NCBI RefSeq assembly: GCF_033115175.1
Contig: NC_084845.1
Span: 2,234,501-2,298,500, forward strand
Source: Lepus europaeus
Taxonomy: Eukaryota > Chordata > Mammalia > Lagomorpha > Leporidae
DNA length: 64,000 nt
Reading direction: 5' to 3'
A program made the position numbers and the translations under genes. The notes under the pieces were generated by a model. That model ran no database searches and was not told the origin of the DNA. It worked only from the letters and a program-made list of their open reading frames with translations. This document shows, piece after piece, positions 37,981 to 49,660 of this stretch (position 1 is its first letter; each line of letters starts with the position of its first letter).

Positions 37981-38195
37981 ATGCTGCCTCGGGTTTTCCT
38001 TGTTCGGCTCCTGCGTTTTCTACTCTTGCTGAGAGGCTCTGAGGAGCTCTGTGTGGAACGCATGAAGCCCGGCCTGCTCAAGGACGGGGATCTGATTGTT
38101 GGAGGGTTTTTCCCACTTTATGTCTTTCAAAATCATAATTATCACAGTTCGTCAGTGTTTAAACAAAATCCTTTTGTAGAGTTACGTTTCCAAAG
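37981..38195 (+). CDS. Gene D exon 1: signal peptide and N-terminus
   Basis: It begins MLPRVFLVRLLRFLLLLRGS and contains [19 protein letters not shown], the motif shared with gene B, and ends CAAAG|GTAAGC. The C-terminal part of the exon (YVFQNHNYHSSSVFKQNPF) differs strongly from B. An upstream in-frame ATG at 37966 would add only five residues before the signal peptide. Confidence 0.88.
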
Positions 38196-40117
38196 GTAAG
38201 CTTCTTTTTTGCTTTTATTACAAAAAGTATGCACCCTGTTTATATCTTGAGATTCTTGTGTTGACAGACACCCCAGGTGCAGTAAGAGGTCAGACCGTGT
38301 CCCAGAGTCTTCATGGACTACCTTTTCTAAATTCTAAATATTGGATCTATGAAGTAGCCATTTTCCCTTCAAACAGGAAGAGAGAAATAGAATATTTTCC
38401 TGTGGATTTCTTCCTCGCTTCTACTCCTGCAGCCGCCCACACAGGAGTGGGGTACATCCCCACAGTTTTTGCTTTCCTCTACAGCTGGGTGTAAATGAGG
38501 AGAGAGAACTCAGCCTTGATATTTGAGCCCTAGCCTCCCTTCTCTGATTATACTAGAATTGGGGTCAAAACTCCTTTCCTCTGCTGTCAGGATGGTGCAA
38601 GAGCCTGGAGTAGAAGTTCTCTTTCCCTGGATAGTGTCGGTGTCCCCTTCCCACAGATCAGTGCCCACCCCCTGCACAGAGGCCCAGGGCATCGAGCCCC
38701 TTCCCTGCAGGAACAGAGCGCTGCCAGGATCCCCTTGACCTGTGAAGCTCTCGTGTTTGCTGCGTCAGGTTTCCTGCAGAAGTCCCTGGGCTGGCATGTG
38801 GAAGCTGGGTCGGGCACTGATCCCTGCCTCCCAGCTGTTGGATTCCTACTCCCCAGGCTGCTGCTGAGCCCTGGACTCCTCTTTTTTGCATGTTTGGTTA
38901 AGTGTGTGTCCCTCCAGTGTCTTCTGATAGTTCAATCTATCATTGATATAATTATCTGAGGGAGAGTTTCCAGCCATCGTGGTTTGCTTGTGTTATATGA
39001 GCAGTGGATTTTGTCGGCTCAGTGTGGCCATCCCTGTAACAGTTCCCCATAGGACATGATCCAATTCATTTGGGGATATAAGAAAGTGTCTTTGTAATAA
39101 GTGTTGTGGCTCTGTCGGCTGCATGAGGTCCTCCTTTTCAATCTTCCTGTTATTTCCTAGAGGTTTGTTTATGGTTTGTTCATCATTGGCTCCTCTCCCA
39201 TATGTTTTCATCTCTCTGTAGGTCTTCCAGTCATATTGTTCTTGTTGTTGTTGGTATTGCTGTGGAATTCTGTTTACACGCTTCCCAGGCTGGGCTTCTG
39301 CTGCTGACACTGACAGCTGCCAGGCCAAGGCTGAGGATTTGAGAAAGCTAAAACAGAGTGGTTGCTGCAGTGGTCTAGACTTGGACAGCTGTGTACAATG
39401 GTAGAAGTGGATCATGACTTGTCCAAGTCACACTAGAGACCTCAGGGAAGTCCCCCTCCTTGGCAGGATGCCTTGTTAAGAAATATGACCATCCCAATGC
39501 CTACCTGAGCTAAAATAGCAACTTTTTGAAGCTAACAAGTTTTTCTCTGTCCCATGTTCTATGTAGAGATATATTTATTTAATAAATCTAAAGAAGATAG
39601 TGCTCTATATAATTACCTGGTTTTCTTATCTAATATTACATCATCCATATATTTTCCTACCAGTAAATGCCAATATAATCACTTTCATAGAGTTAATCCA
39701 AAACTATTTTTCAGTAATTGGGAAACATGTTTTTGATACCATAAATTAATATATCAGCAGTATCCTTTGGGATATATATTTACTCTCTCCTAGGACTGCA
39801 GGAAATGATTTCTTAGTAGTAGCACAGTAAGGACAAGGTAAGCCTTCTTCTAAAACTTCTCATATATATTGTAAGCCTTCGTGAGATGTACCTATTGACA
39901 TGCCCACTAGAAGCACTTGTGAGTATACATATTCTTTCTAATTATAGGATATCATCATTCATTTTATGCTTTGCCAAATTTGATATGTGATGAAGGGAAT
40001 GGCATTTTTATCGATGCTTATATTTTTTATTTTCCTGGCCTTAGTCCTGATTCCTCATGACTTACCTTTTGATTCTCTTTGCCATATTTGCTGTTAGTCT
40101 CAGCTATTACTGTTTTA
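38196..40117. other. Intron 1 of gene D, first part
   Basis: No repeat family recognised. A 140-codon open frame runs on the minus strand (39415-38993), ending LLQRHFLISPNELDHVLWGT; it resembles nothing I know. The rest is unremarkable AT-rich intron. Confidence 0.4.
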
Positions 40118-40690
40118 GCAAAATTATTTGAGAAGACAGACAGGGTTGGAGGAGAGGGATAGAGAGAGCTCCGATCCACTTGCTCAGTTTCCTAATACCC
40201 AGTACATACAGTGGGACTGAACTTAGGCGCCCAGAAGGCAATCCAGGTCTCCCAGGTGTATGGAGGTACCCAATTACTTGAACCATCACCACCGCTTCCC
40301 AGGGGTCTGCATGAGTGGAAAACTAGAATCAGGAGCCAGAACTGAGTACTGAAGCCAAGTTCTCTGATGTGGGTACAGGTGTCCTGGTCACTGGGCTAAA
40401 TGATGTGGGTACAGGTGTCCTGGTCACTGGGCTAAATGATGTGGGTACAGGTGTCCTGGTCACTGGGCTAAATGATGTGGGTACAGGTGTCCTGGTCACT
40501 GGGCTAAATGATGTGGATACAGGTGTCCTGGTCACTGGGCTAAATGATGTGGATACAGGTGTCCTGGTCACTGGGCTAAATGATGTGGGTACAGGTGTCC
40601 TGGTCACTGGGCTAAATGATGTGGGTACAGGTGTCCTGGTCACTGGGCTAAATGCTTACCATCCAGACCTTTTACTTTTATAATATCAGT
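40118..40690 (-). repeat. Old SINE containing a minisatellite
   Basis: This is a diverged reverse C-repeat-like SINE (GAGAAGACAGACAGGGTTGG start). Its 5' portion has been expanded by the 36-bp tandem repeat annotated separately. Confidence 0.5.
40366..40653. repeat. 36-bp minisatellite, exactly 8 units
   Basis: Eight head-to-tail copies of a 36-bp unit span 288 bp. Each unit begins GATGTGGGTACAGGTGTCCT and ends CACTGGGCTAAAT. Two adjacent units (4 and 5 after the first) share GATGTGGATAC; otherwise the units are near identical. Because 36 is divisible by three, both strands stay open (unit peptide DVGTGVLVTGLN on plus), which is a length artefact and not a gene. Confidence 0.95.
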
Positions 40691-41082
40691 TTATATTAAC
40701 ACTGTTTAATATATCCTACAAATATGTTGAGCAGTTTTATGTATTTTTAATAAGTTTTTACATGGAAAACATCATGTATAAAGTAATTTCATAGTTTCCT
40801 TTGTTGCTTCTGCTTTGGGATCAATAGATAGTATATATTTAATTTTAGTTATTTGAACTAAGACCTGTTTTTACTTAACAGTGTGGTAAAAATTTAACTT
40901 GTCTTTATATTCCCTTTAATTTTTATGATTTATTGGATGATTTTTCCCCTCTGACATAAAACATAAGGTTTTTTATTAAAGCACTATTTTTGAAGGCACC
41001 AGCCTGTTTTCTTCATTTTTTTCAGCCATTGCACTGATATAGTTATCTCTGATTTGAAGGCCAGAAGATAGCAAATATTCTT

Positions 41083-41408
41083 TTTTTAAAAAATATTTAT
41101 TTATTTATTTGAAAGTCAGAGTTACACAGAGAGAGGAGAGGCAGAGAGAGAGAGAGGTCTTCATCCACTGGTTCATGCCCCTGTTGGCTGCAATGGCCAG
41201 AGCTGTGGCAATTGAAAGCCAGGAGCCAGGAGCTTCTTCTGGTTCTCCCTTTGGGAGCAGGGGACCAAGGACTTGGGCCATCTTCTACAGCTTTCCCAGG
41301 CCACTGCAGAGAGCAGGAAGTGGAGCAGCCAGGTCTCAAACCGGTGCCCATATGGGATGCTGGAGCTTCAGGCCAGTGCGTTAACCCGCTGCTCTACAGC
41401 ACTGGCCC
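41083..41408 (-). repeat. C-repeat SINE, intron 1 of gene D
   Basis: Reverse SINE from TTTAAAAAATATTTATTTAT to CTACAGCACTGGCCC. Confidence 0.85.
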
Positions 41409-42343
41409 TGCAAATATTCTTGTCAATGATTATCATTGGCACATCTCGAGAGAACATTTCCCCACTTAACTGTTTTCCATTTTTCTTAACAGTGTCCTGA
41501 TTATTGAATTTCTGGATTGCATGTGAAACTTTTTGTTATTCTGATTAGTTGGTTGGACACTGGACCATGTTAATTTTTATCATCTTATTGGAGTTTAATT
41601 TTTAAGCACTTCTCATTTCCCGCAGTGGAGGTTACCTGTGTTCTCTTTGCTCATTTTCAGTTAGATTGTCTTTTAGTTGTTGAGTTCTGCAAGGTCTTCA
41701 GATGTTGTGAATCTCAACCCTTAATGAGATGTATTATTTGCAGCTATTTTATCCCATTCCATTGGCTGTCTTTTTGCAATATTGATTGTACCCTTTGATG
41801 TACATAGGTTTTACATTTTGGTATAATACAACTTATCTAATTTACCTCCCCCTGCTTTGGATGTCATGTCCCAAGCAAATATCAAAAGGCAAAATCGTGG
41901 GGTGTGATTGATGTAAAGTGAAGTTATGTAACTATGACTGCAATAGGTTGAGATTACCATGAGACAGCTGAACCTGGGCAGTGGTCAAGCCTTGAACCGC
42001 CTGCAGCCAAAAATCCAGAAAACAAACCAGACATTACAGACTGAGTGGGAGAAGGGAAAAATAGCTGCTGTCCATTGCATAATTCTTTATATGGCGAACG
42101 CAAGGCTTCCTGCTGTAATCTGTTGTTGTTGTTGAATCTGGCATTTCAGGGTCGGCATTCAGTTCCTAGAAATCAAAGTTTTACATTTCCTTGCCTCTCA
42201 TCTTTCTTTGTCAGTTACATAAGATTCAGCATTCATTTCTCCTACTGGTAGAATCAGAGTTGCACCCCACACCTGAAGTTAGAATATACATCAACAAACC
42301 TCCGTGTTTCTCAGCATCACATTGTGTGAAGTTGAGGAATATT
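41409..42343. other. Intron 1 of gene D, middle part
   Basis: No exon. Part of 41480-41880 reads like an old antisense L1 3' region (TTTTATCCCATTCCATTGGC), but too diverged to place. Confidence 0.35.
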
Positions 42344-43618
42344 AAAGAACACTCTTTCACATCTGAGATCCCATAATTAGTGAAGCAACAGGATGGCAAA
42401 ATCTCACTGTTTTCATTCTGTGTTACTGTATACCTGAGTGTCTTTTTTAAAAAAAAAAAACTTTTATTTAATGAATATACATTTCCAAAATACAGCTTAT
42501 GGATTACAATGGCTTTCCCCCCCCCCCATAACTTCCTTCCCACCCGCAACCCTCCCCTCTCCCGCTCCCTCTCCCCTTCCACGCACATCACGATTCATTT
42601 TATTTTTTTTTCCACAGGCAGAGTGGACAGTGAGAGAGAGGACAGAGAGAAAAGTCTTCCTTTTTGCCGTTGGTTCACCCTCCAATGGCCGCAGCGGCCG
42701 GCGCACCACACTGATCTGAAGGCAGGAGCCAGGTGCTTCTCCTGGTCTCTCATTGGGTGCAGTGCCCAAGCACTTGGGCCATCCTCCACTGCACTCCCGG
42801 GCCATAGCGGAGAGCTGGCCTGGAAGAGGGGCAACCGGGACAGAATCCGGTGCCCCGACCGGGACTAGAACCCGGTGTGCTGGCGCCGCAAGGCAGAGGA
42901 TTAGCCTATTGAGCTGTGGCGCCAGCACGATTCATTTTCAATTCTTTTTATATACAGAAGATCAGTTTAGCATATATAAAGTAAAGATTTCAACAGTTTG
43001 CACCCACACAGAAACACGAAGTAAAAATACTGTGTGATTACTAGTTATAGCATTAAATCACAATGTACAGCACATTAAAGACAGAGATCCTATATGAGGA
43101 GTAAGTGCACAGTGACTCCTATTGTTGACTTAAATTGACACTCTTGTTTAAAAAAACACTCTTGGCCGGCGCCGCGGCTCACTAGGCTAATCCTCCGCCT
43201 TGCGGCGCCAGCACACCGGGTTCTAGTCCCGGTTGGGGCACCGATCCTGTCCTGGTTGCCCCTCTTCCAGGCCAGCTCTCTGCTGTGGCCCGGGAGTGCA
43301 GTGGAGGATGGCCCAAGTGCTTGGGCCCTGCAGCCCATGGGAGACCAGGAGAAGCACCTGGCTCCTGGCTTCGGAACAGCGCGCTGTGCCGGCCTCAGCG
43401 CGCCTACCGCGTTGGCCATTGGAGGGTGAACCAACGGCAAAAAAGGAAGACCTTTCTCTCTGTCTCCCTCTACTGTCCACTCTGCCTGTCAAAAAAAATA
43501 AAAATAAATAAATAAAAGAACACTCTTTCACATCTGTGGTCCCATAATTAGTAAAGCAACAAAATGGCAAAATTTCAATCAGTGTTTTCATTCTGTGTTC
43601 CTGTAGTACTTGAATGTC
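42344..43618 (-). mobile_element. L1 3' fragment with two SINEs, bracketed by a ~100-bp direct repeat
   Basis: A reverse L1 3' end (about 42448-42601 and 42930-43150) is split by a reverse young-type SINE (42602-42929; target repeat CACGATTCATTTT on both sides). It is followed by a plus young-type SINE (43163-43500; flanks AACACTCTT). The direct repeats 42344-42442 and 43515-43618 (AGAACACTCTTTCACATCTG start) enclose the whole group. Confidence 0.75.
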
Positions 43619-44576
43619 TTCACAGATGACATGGAGCTGGCATTGCCTAAGACAATCCAATGGTAGTACAGTAAGGAAAGGAAACGTATGCATTCATTGA
43701 CAAATTGGAACCACTTACACTTAACTGAACTGAAAAATCACATCAGTACGTACACTACTTACCAAGCAATAGGACTTAAAATAACATAGGAAATGTAATT
43801 AAGATTATAGGAGTATCAGTTTGGATAAAATTCTCTGCTTTGTGACAACAAAGTTTAAAACCTTTTTCCTAATTATTCAAAAGGCTTTTGTATGGTGTTG
43901 TCATTGAATTGAACCTGATTTACAGCCTATACCCTCTTAAAACCTTTAATGAGTTTTCTGTAAAAAGAAATTATATATTTGAGCTCTCTGATGGAAAGCT
44001 ATATCAGAAAAATTAATGACTTAAAAGTTTGTAGAAACACATTTAGGGAATTGGAAATCTAAATATATAAACTTCACTTTATGGCAAGTTTCTATTACAT
44101 GTGAAATAAATAGTTCAAGAAAGTATTCATAGTGCTATTTAATAATAAAATGAATAATAGAAATATAAGCTTTCAATTTTACCTTGATTTTGTGAGGACA
44201 ATGTGACACCCAACATACACCAACTACCTTGGCCAAACCCAACATCATACATTTTTGAGTGCTAATGGGATGTGGCTCCACATAGTTTAGAGAAGGCTCT
44301 TCCTCCCCCAGAAACCCACTTTGAGTATAATCTGATTAGTTAATCCCACCACCCTTGGATGCTGATTTTACTCCATGTGAGAGTCTTCTGGAAGCTAGGG
44401 GTCTGTTTCCATAAGCTCTACTTTCTAAGATTTAAGGACAGTCAGGGAGGTCCCTCCACTGAATGAGTTGGCTGTGCTTTTGTTTTCCCACATGGATCTT
44501 ATTTTTGGATGAGGAAATATTCCTAAGGCACAAGGTATGGCCTTGTTTTTGAGGACTGGGTACGTCTTACCTGCAG
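43619..44576. other. Intron 1 of gene D, last part
   Basis: Unique AT-rich sequence up to the exon 2 acceptor; no feature recognised. Confidence 0.4.
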
Positions 44577-44868
44577 GTTTAATTCCAAACAGTACCAGTA
44601 TCTTCTGGCCTTTATATTTGCCATTGAGGAGATCAACAGGAGCCCCCACCTGTTACCCAACGTGTCCCTGGGATTCGATCTCTACAACGCCATCCATAGT
44701 GAATGGAAGACCCTGGAGAGCACCCTGACCTGGTTGTCTGCAGTGGGCAAGGCCATTCCTAATTACACCTGTGTGAGGAAGAGCAAGTCAGTGGCAGTCA
44801 TTGTGGGAATCACCTGGGCGATTTCAGCACAGATAGGGACGCTGTTGGAACTCTACAAATTCCCTCAG
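44577..44868 (+). CDS. Gene D exon 2: N-terminal flytrap lobe
   Basis: This 292-nt exon after CTGCAG starts [20 protein letters not shown] and ends LYKFPQ|GTAAGG. It is nearly identical to exon 2 of B except at VAVIVGITWAIS. Confidence 0.9.
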
Positions 44869-44937
44869 GTAAGGGGAAAAAGAAATCTCCCTCGTTTTTC
44901 TTTTCTTTTCTTTTTATAAAGCCACCCTGTACTTCCT

Positions 44938-45198
44938 TTTTTTATTTAAAAGATTTATTTATTTACTTGAAAGTCAGAGTTACACAGAGAGAGAAGGAGA
45001 AGCACAGAGAGAGAGAGAGAGGAAGAGAGGTCTTCCATCTGCTATTTCACTCTACAAATGGCCGCAATGATGGAGCTTTCCCATGCCATGCAGAGAGCTG
45101 GATCAGAAGTGGAGCAGCAGGGACTCAAACCTGTGCCCATATAGGATGCTGGTGCTTCAGGCAGTGGCTTTACCCATTGCGCCATAATGCTGGCCCCT
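44938..45198 (-). repeat. C-repeat SINE, intron 2 of gene D
   Basis: Reverse SINE, internally shortened, from TTTTATTTAAAAGATTTATT to ATAATGCTGGCCCC. Not present at this place in gene B. Confidence 0.8.
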
Positions 45199-45334
45199 GA
45201 AATCTTCCCTCTTCAGTGACTATGTTAGGTGACTTGAACAGCACAAGGAGGTGACTTGGTTTATGCAACTCTCATTGTTTATACTGCCAGAACTATATAT
45301 CTGCATATATATGTATATGAATAAATATATACAG

Positions 45335-45440
45335 GATGTGTGTGTATGTGTGGGTGAATCTGTGTGTGTGAATGTGTTTGTGTACATGTGTATGTGTGTG
45401 TATGTGTGTGTATGTGTGTATCTCTGTGTGTGTGTGTTGG
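45335..45440 (+). repeat. (TG)n / TATGTGTG microsatellite
   Basis: Alternating purine-pyrimidine tract of about 105 bp in intron 2 of gene D. The overlapping open frames on both strands are repeat artefacts. Confidence 0.9.
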
Positions 45441-45752
45441 GCTCTTTCTTGTAGAGGAACAGGAGATGAGAGAGAAGAGCAATGGCTGTAAGATGTAATG
45501 GGCTTGATGTTTGCAAAGTCATACCTTGAAGTGCTGAGTTTGCATAGCTCTCAGGTTTCCAGAGAGCTCTCCCAGGGCCAGAGATCACAGGTAAGTTGTT
45601 TTCCAGTATTTCCTCCAAACTTTATTCAGCAAACTGAGTGAAACAATTGAGGGGTAAGGATGGGGAAGCAGTGTAGTTCTTCATTGCAACCCGGTTCAGT
45701 CTTTTACTTTCCCAGGACTCATGTTGGACCATATCTTTCTATTCCAATTTAG

Positions 45753-46559
45753 CTCACTTATGGAATTTTTGATCCTGTTCTGGGAGATGATACTAAATTC
45801 GTCTCTGTATATCAGATGGCTCCCAGGGAATCATCTGTGGCCCTGGGCATGGTGTCCTTGATGGTGCATTTCCACTGGACCTGGGTGGGGTTGGTCATCT
45901 CTGAGGACACCAGGGGCATTCAATTCCTGTGGGATATAAGAGATGAAATGAACAAGAACGAGGTCTGTGTGGCCTTTGTGGAAATGCTCTCTGTCATGGG
46001 CAGGACGTATGCATCACTTGAGTGGCAATATCACCTTAGAATCCGAAACTCAACTGCAAATGTAGTGGTCATTTATGGTGACACGGACTCATTAATGAGC
46101 CTGAGCTTCTCGAGATACAAGCTCCTCGTGACGTGGAAAGTGTGGATCACAACATCACAGTGGGATTTCGTCACTGGTGAGAATGAGGTCATGATGAACA
46201 CATTCCATGGGACTTTGAGTTTTTCACACTCCCATGATGAAATCCCTGGTTTCAAGCATTTTCTCAAGACAGTGACTCCTTCTAAGTACCCAGAAGACTT
46301 TTACCTCAGTAAATTTTGGTATCTCTATTTCCCCTGCTCGATTTCAATGTCCGACTGTGAGACGTTGCAGGGCTGTCCCGCGAATGCCTCTCTGGAGGAT
46401 CTGCCAGTGCACGTCTTTGACATGAGCATGTCTGAAGGGAGTTACCACATCTACAACGCCGTGCATGCTGTGGCCCACACCCTTCATGAAATGCTTCTTC
46501 AGCGGGTAGAGGTGCAGCCAGTGAGGAATGGAGATGGGTTGACGGTGTACCCCTGGCAG
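45753..46559 (+). CDS. Gene D exon 3: main ligand-binding exon
   Basis: This 807-nt exon (269 codons, two more than A and B) lies between TTTAG|CTCACT and CAG|GTACTG. The extra codons lie in the segment DDTKFVSVYQMAPRE. No stop is present. Confidence 0.92.
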
Positions 46560-47009
46560 GTACTGTATCTTGTCTGGGCATTTTTCCTGTGTTCCTTGTG
46601 GACCTGTCACAGTACAGAGGCTGTGCTGATACTTAGCTATGTGGTGAATTGCTTTGGGGTTTGATGAGAATGACAGTGAGCTCTGTTGTTACAAAGTATG
46701 CAGCACGTGTGGCCGTTATTCCCTGGCATTTTCAGTGTGCCACATCTATAGCTCTTCTAGCACTGAGCAATTTTACACTGAATGGCATTACAGAAGCTGG
46801 GAAGCTAGTCTGTTCATGACAACATGATGCCAGGCATCAACAAGGCTAATAAACAAAACTGACCTTAAGGAATTCTGCACGCGTTTTAGGCCATAAATGT
46901 TATGATGTAAACTTGCACAGAAGGTAACCAAACTCTAATAAGTGGGTGGTGAGGGATTTAACTTTATTATAGAGATGTTTCTGAATTCCATATACAGTGA
47001 TCATATTAA

Positions 47010-47262
47010 TGTTTCATAGTATAGACTGGGTAGTTTAAAGAAAAAATTTCTTGTCTTACGGTTCCGGTGGTTGAAGTCTATGACCAAGTTGTCAGTAGGG
47101 TTGATTTCTTCTGAGGTCAGCCCCCTCGACTTGCGGAAGGCTATGCTACCCCTGTGTGTTCACAGTGTCTTCCTGTGTGTACACTGTGTCCAGACTTCCT
47201 CTTTTTCTGAGGAGACCAGCCAGACTGGATTAAGGACCCCACCAAGACGTCATTTTAACTTT
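47010..47262 (-). repeat. MLT1-like LTR relic, intron 3 of gene D
   Basis: Same relic as at 1950-2195. Here the intron continues past it with the native sequence shared with gene B (TTTCTCCACAAAGAGCCAG). Confidence 0.5.
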
Positions 47263-47614
47263 GTTTTCTCCACAAAGAGCCAGTTTACACAGACAATCAC
47301 AATTATGAGCTTCTAGTAGTTAAGGATGACAATATAGTTTTAATTGTGAAATATTTCCACTATCATACTGTGTATTGTAATACACAAGACACATATATGA
47401 TGCATAGTGTACTTTATATATAGTCTCCTTAACCATGTGCTGTATTTGTATTATCAATTTAATAATTATAATTTTAACAATTTTTAACAGAAACATTTTA
47501 AAGCAATAATTCTGATGAGCTTCAATAGTTTGACTCTAATCAGCGATTCCTCAATCTAAATTGAATACATGATTATGTAAGTGTGCTTTCTTTCTTTCTT
47601 TTTTTTTTTTTAAG

Positions 47615-47842
47615 CTTAACTCCTTTCTGAAGACCATCAAATTTAACAACAGTGTTGGTGATGAAGTGAATCTGGATCAGCAACGAGTTTCTAGGAAAGA
47701 CTATGACATTCTCAACTATTGGAATTTCCCTCAAGGCCTTCAACTCCAGGTGAAGGTTGGAAAGTTTTCACCACGGGCTCCACATGGTCACCGTCTTTCC
47801 ATATCTGAGGAGATGATAGAGTGGAATGTGGAGTTTACAGAG
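47615..47842 (+). CDS. Gene D exon 4
   Basis: This 228-nt exon runs from [18 protein letters not shown] to [12 protein letters not shown] with donor GAG|GTTGGT. A SINE begins about 27 bases past the donor. Confidence 0.9.
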
Positions 47843-47869
47843 GTTGGTTGCACAGTTGAAATACTAGGT

Positions 47870-48245
47870 CTGTGGCTGGCACTGTAGCATAGGGGGTACA
47901 GGTGCTACCTGCAGCACTGGCATTCCATATGGGAGTCAGTTCAAGTCCCTGCTGCTCCTTTTCCAATCCAGCGCCCTGGTAATGCACCTGGGCACACAGC
48001 AGAAGATGGCCAAAGTGTTTGCGCCCCTGATCCTTGTGGGAGACCCAGATTAAGCTCTGGCTTCTGGCTTTGGATTGGTTCAGCTCTGGCCATTGCAAAT
48101 GTCTGGGGAGTGAACCAGAGTATGGAACATCTCCCTCTCCCTCTCCCTCTCCCTCTCCCTCTCCCTCTCCCTCTCCCTCTCCCTCTCCCCCTCCCTCCCT
48201 CATTCTCTCCCTCTAACTGTGCCTTTCAAATAAGTAAATAAGCCT
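47870..48245 (+). repeat. C-repeat SINE with (CCCTCT)n tract, intron 4 of gene D
   Basis: It starts GGCTGGCACTGTAGCATAGG and carries a hexamer run (CCCTCT)n at about 48127-48200. In gene B the same SINE has a GA-rich tract without the hexamer expansion. Confidence 0.88.
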
Positions 48246-48580
48246 TGTCCACAACTATGCCAGTTTGTGCTTACAGAGAGATCTCAGTACAGAGCTCCAT
48301 GCTGGGAATTCTGCAGGTCCTGAGAGCATGGCAAAGCAGTACACAAGTGCATGCCAACTTCCCTTCTGCACTGCCATTTTCCTTACTCTGGTGATTTCCA
48401 CTGAATGTCCAAGAAAATGTTTCCCTGTGGATAACTGAGTGTAGCCTGATCAAACAGAGTTCCCAGGCCATGAATGGAGTGTGCCGATTTCTTGTCCACC
48501 TGGACATTCTGAAAAAGCACAGTGGAAACAGAATCAGATGACCATCATGACACTTCTCAAGACTCTCTGATTTGTTTTAG

Positions 48581-48704
48581 ATTCCCCATTCTGTGTGCAG
48601 TGAGAGCTGTGGCCCAGGATTCTGGAAGACCCACCAGGAGGGACAGGCTGCCTGTTGCTATGACTGTACCCCTTGTCCAGAGAATGAGATTTCTAATGAG
48701 ACAG
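48581..48704 (+). CDS. Gene D exon 5: cysteine-rich linker
   Basis: This 124-nt exon encodes [20 protein letters not shown] through [10 protein letters not shown]. The W replaces R or G of the paralogs. Confidence 0.9.
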
Positions 48705-49349
48705 GTACAGAATTTAAAATTCTCTGTAGTTTTGGTTAATTTAAATTAAATTTAATTGGGTTTAGGAGTACCGCAACAGCATAGCATGGGATGCAAATTT
48801 GAAATTTGTTGGGGTCTAGAGACAGAGAGCTTAGCGTAGATCATGTGTTGCGGGCTTGAAGGCTTCCCAGAACCATCTCAGCCTGACTGTCCTTGGCACT
48901 GCTCACTCATATTGCTCATGAGGGATGCAAGTGAATCCAAACTCTGGCCTGTTTCATCCCCATTGCTCAGCTCTGTGTAGTCATGACTGTAGGCACGCAG
49001 GTACAACAGTCCCTGTTTTTATTAATTTATTTTTTAAGCAGCCTATCCTAGCACTCTTCTCTTCCCCCTACAACAGGTCCCAGCACTTCCCACAGAACAC
49101 ATGTAAGCTTACCTGAATGGGAACAGAGAGTGCTGGAGACTGCTTACTCTCCCAGTGTGCACAGCTAGAAATCATGATGGTGGGATTGGTCATGGGAAAA
49201 TAGTCTAAATGAAAGAAGTAGCAGAGAAGAGAGAGACCTCCAGTGGTTGTCGGACACAGCTGCTAACTCATGTTGACATGTCTGCATTTCTACCAGAATG
49301 CTTGGTTCCAGTCTCAGCTCCTCCACTTCCAATCCAGCTCTGTGCTGTT

Positions 49350-49660
49350 GTGCATGTTTTAGATTTCTTTATCTTCTGGAAAATGAGAATACAGAGGGAG
49401 AGGGAGAGAGGAGAGACAAAGAAAGAAGTCTTCCTTTATTTGATTCACCTAAACACCATGATGGCCCGGACTGGGCCACGCTGAAGCCAGGAGGCCAGAA
49501 CTCCATCCAGGTCTCCCATGCTGGTGCCAGGGGCCCATTACTTGAGTCCTCTTCTTCTGATCTTCCAGGCACATTACCTGGTAGCTGGATTGGAAGTGGA
49601 GCAGCTGGCACTGGTATAGGCACTCATATAGCATGCCGGCATTGTGGGCAGCAGCTTGAC
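49350..49660 (-). repeat. Diverged C-repeat SINE, intron 5 of gene D
   Basis: Reverse SINE with an eroded tail, body CCAGGGGCCCATTACTTGAG and 5' end near GCAGCTTGACC. Confidence 0.6.

Noticed and set aside
37415-38032. 205-codon plus-strand frame upstream of gene D exon 1
   Set aside because: Not in frame with the signal peptide, not preserved upstream of gene B; overlaps the probable promoter/5' UTR.
40329-40683. CRISPR-like appearance of the 36-bp repeat and repetitive open frames on both strands
   Set aside because: There are no spacers; the units are directly contiguous. It is a minisatellite in a mammalian intron.
45251-45482. Cys/Val- and Thr/His-rich frames
   Set aside because: Translations of a (TG)n microsatellite.
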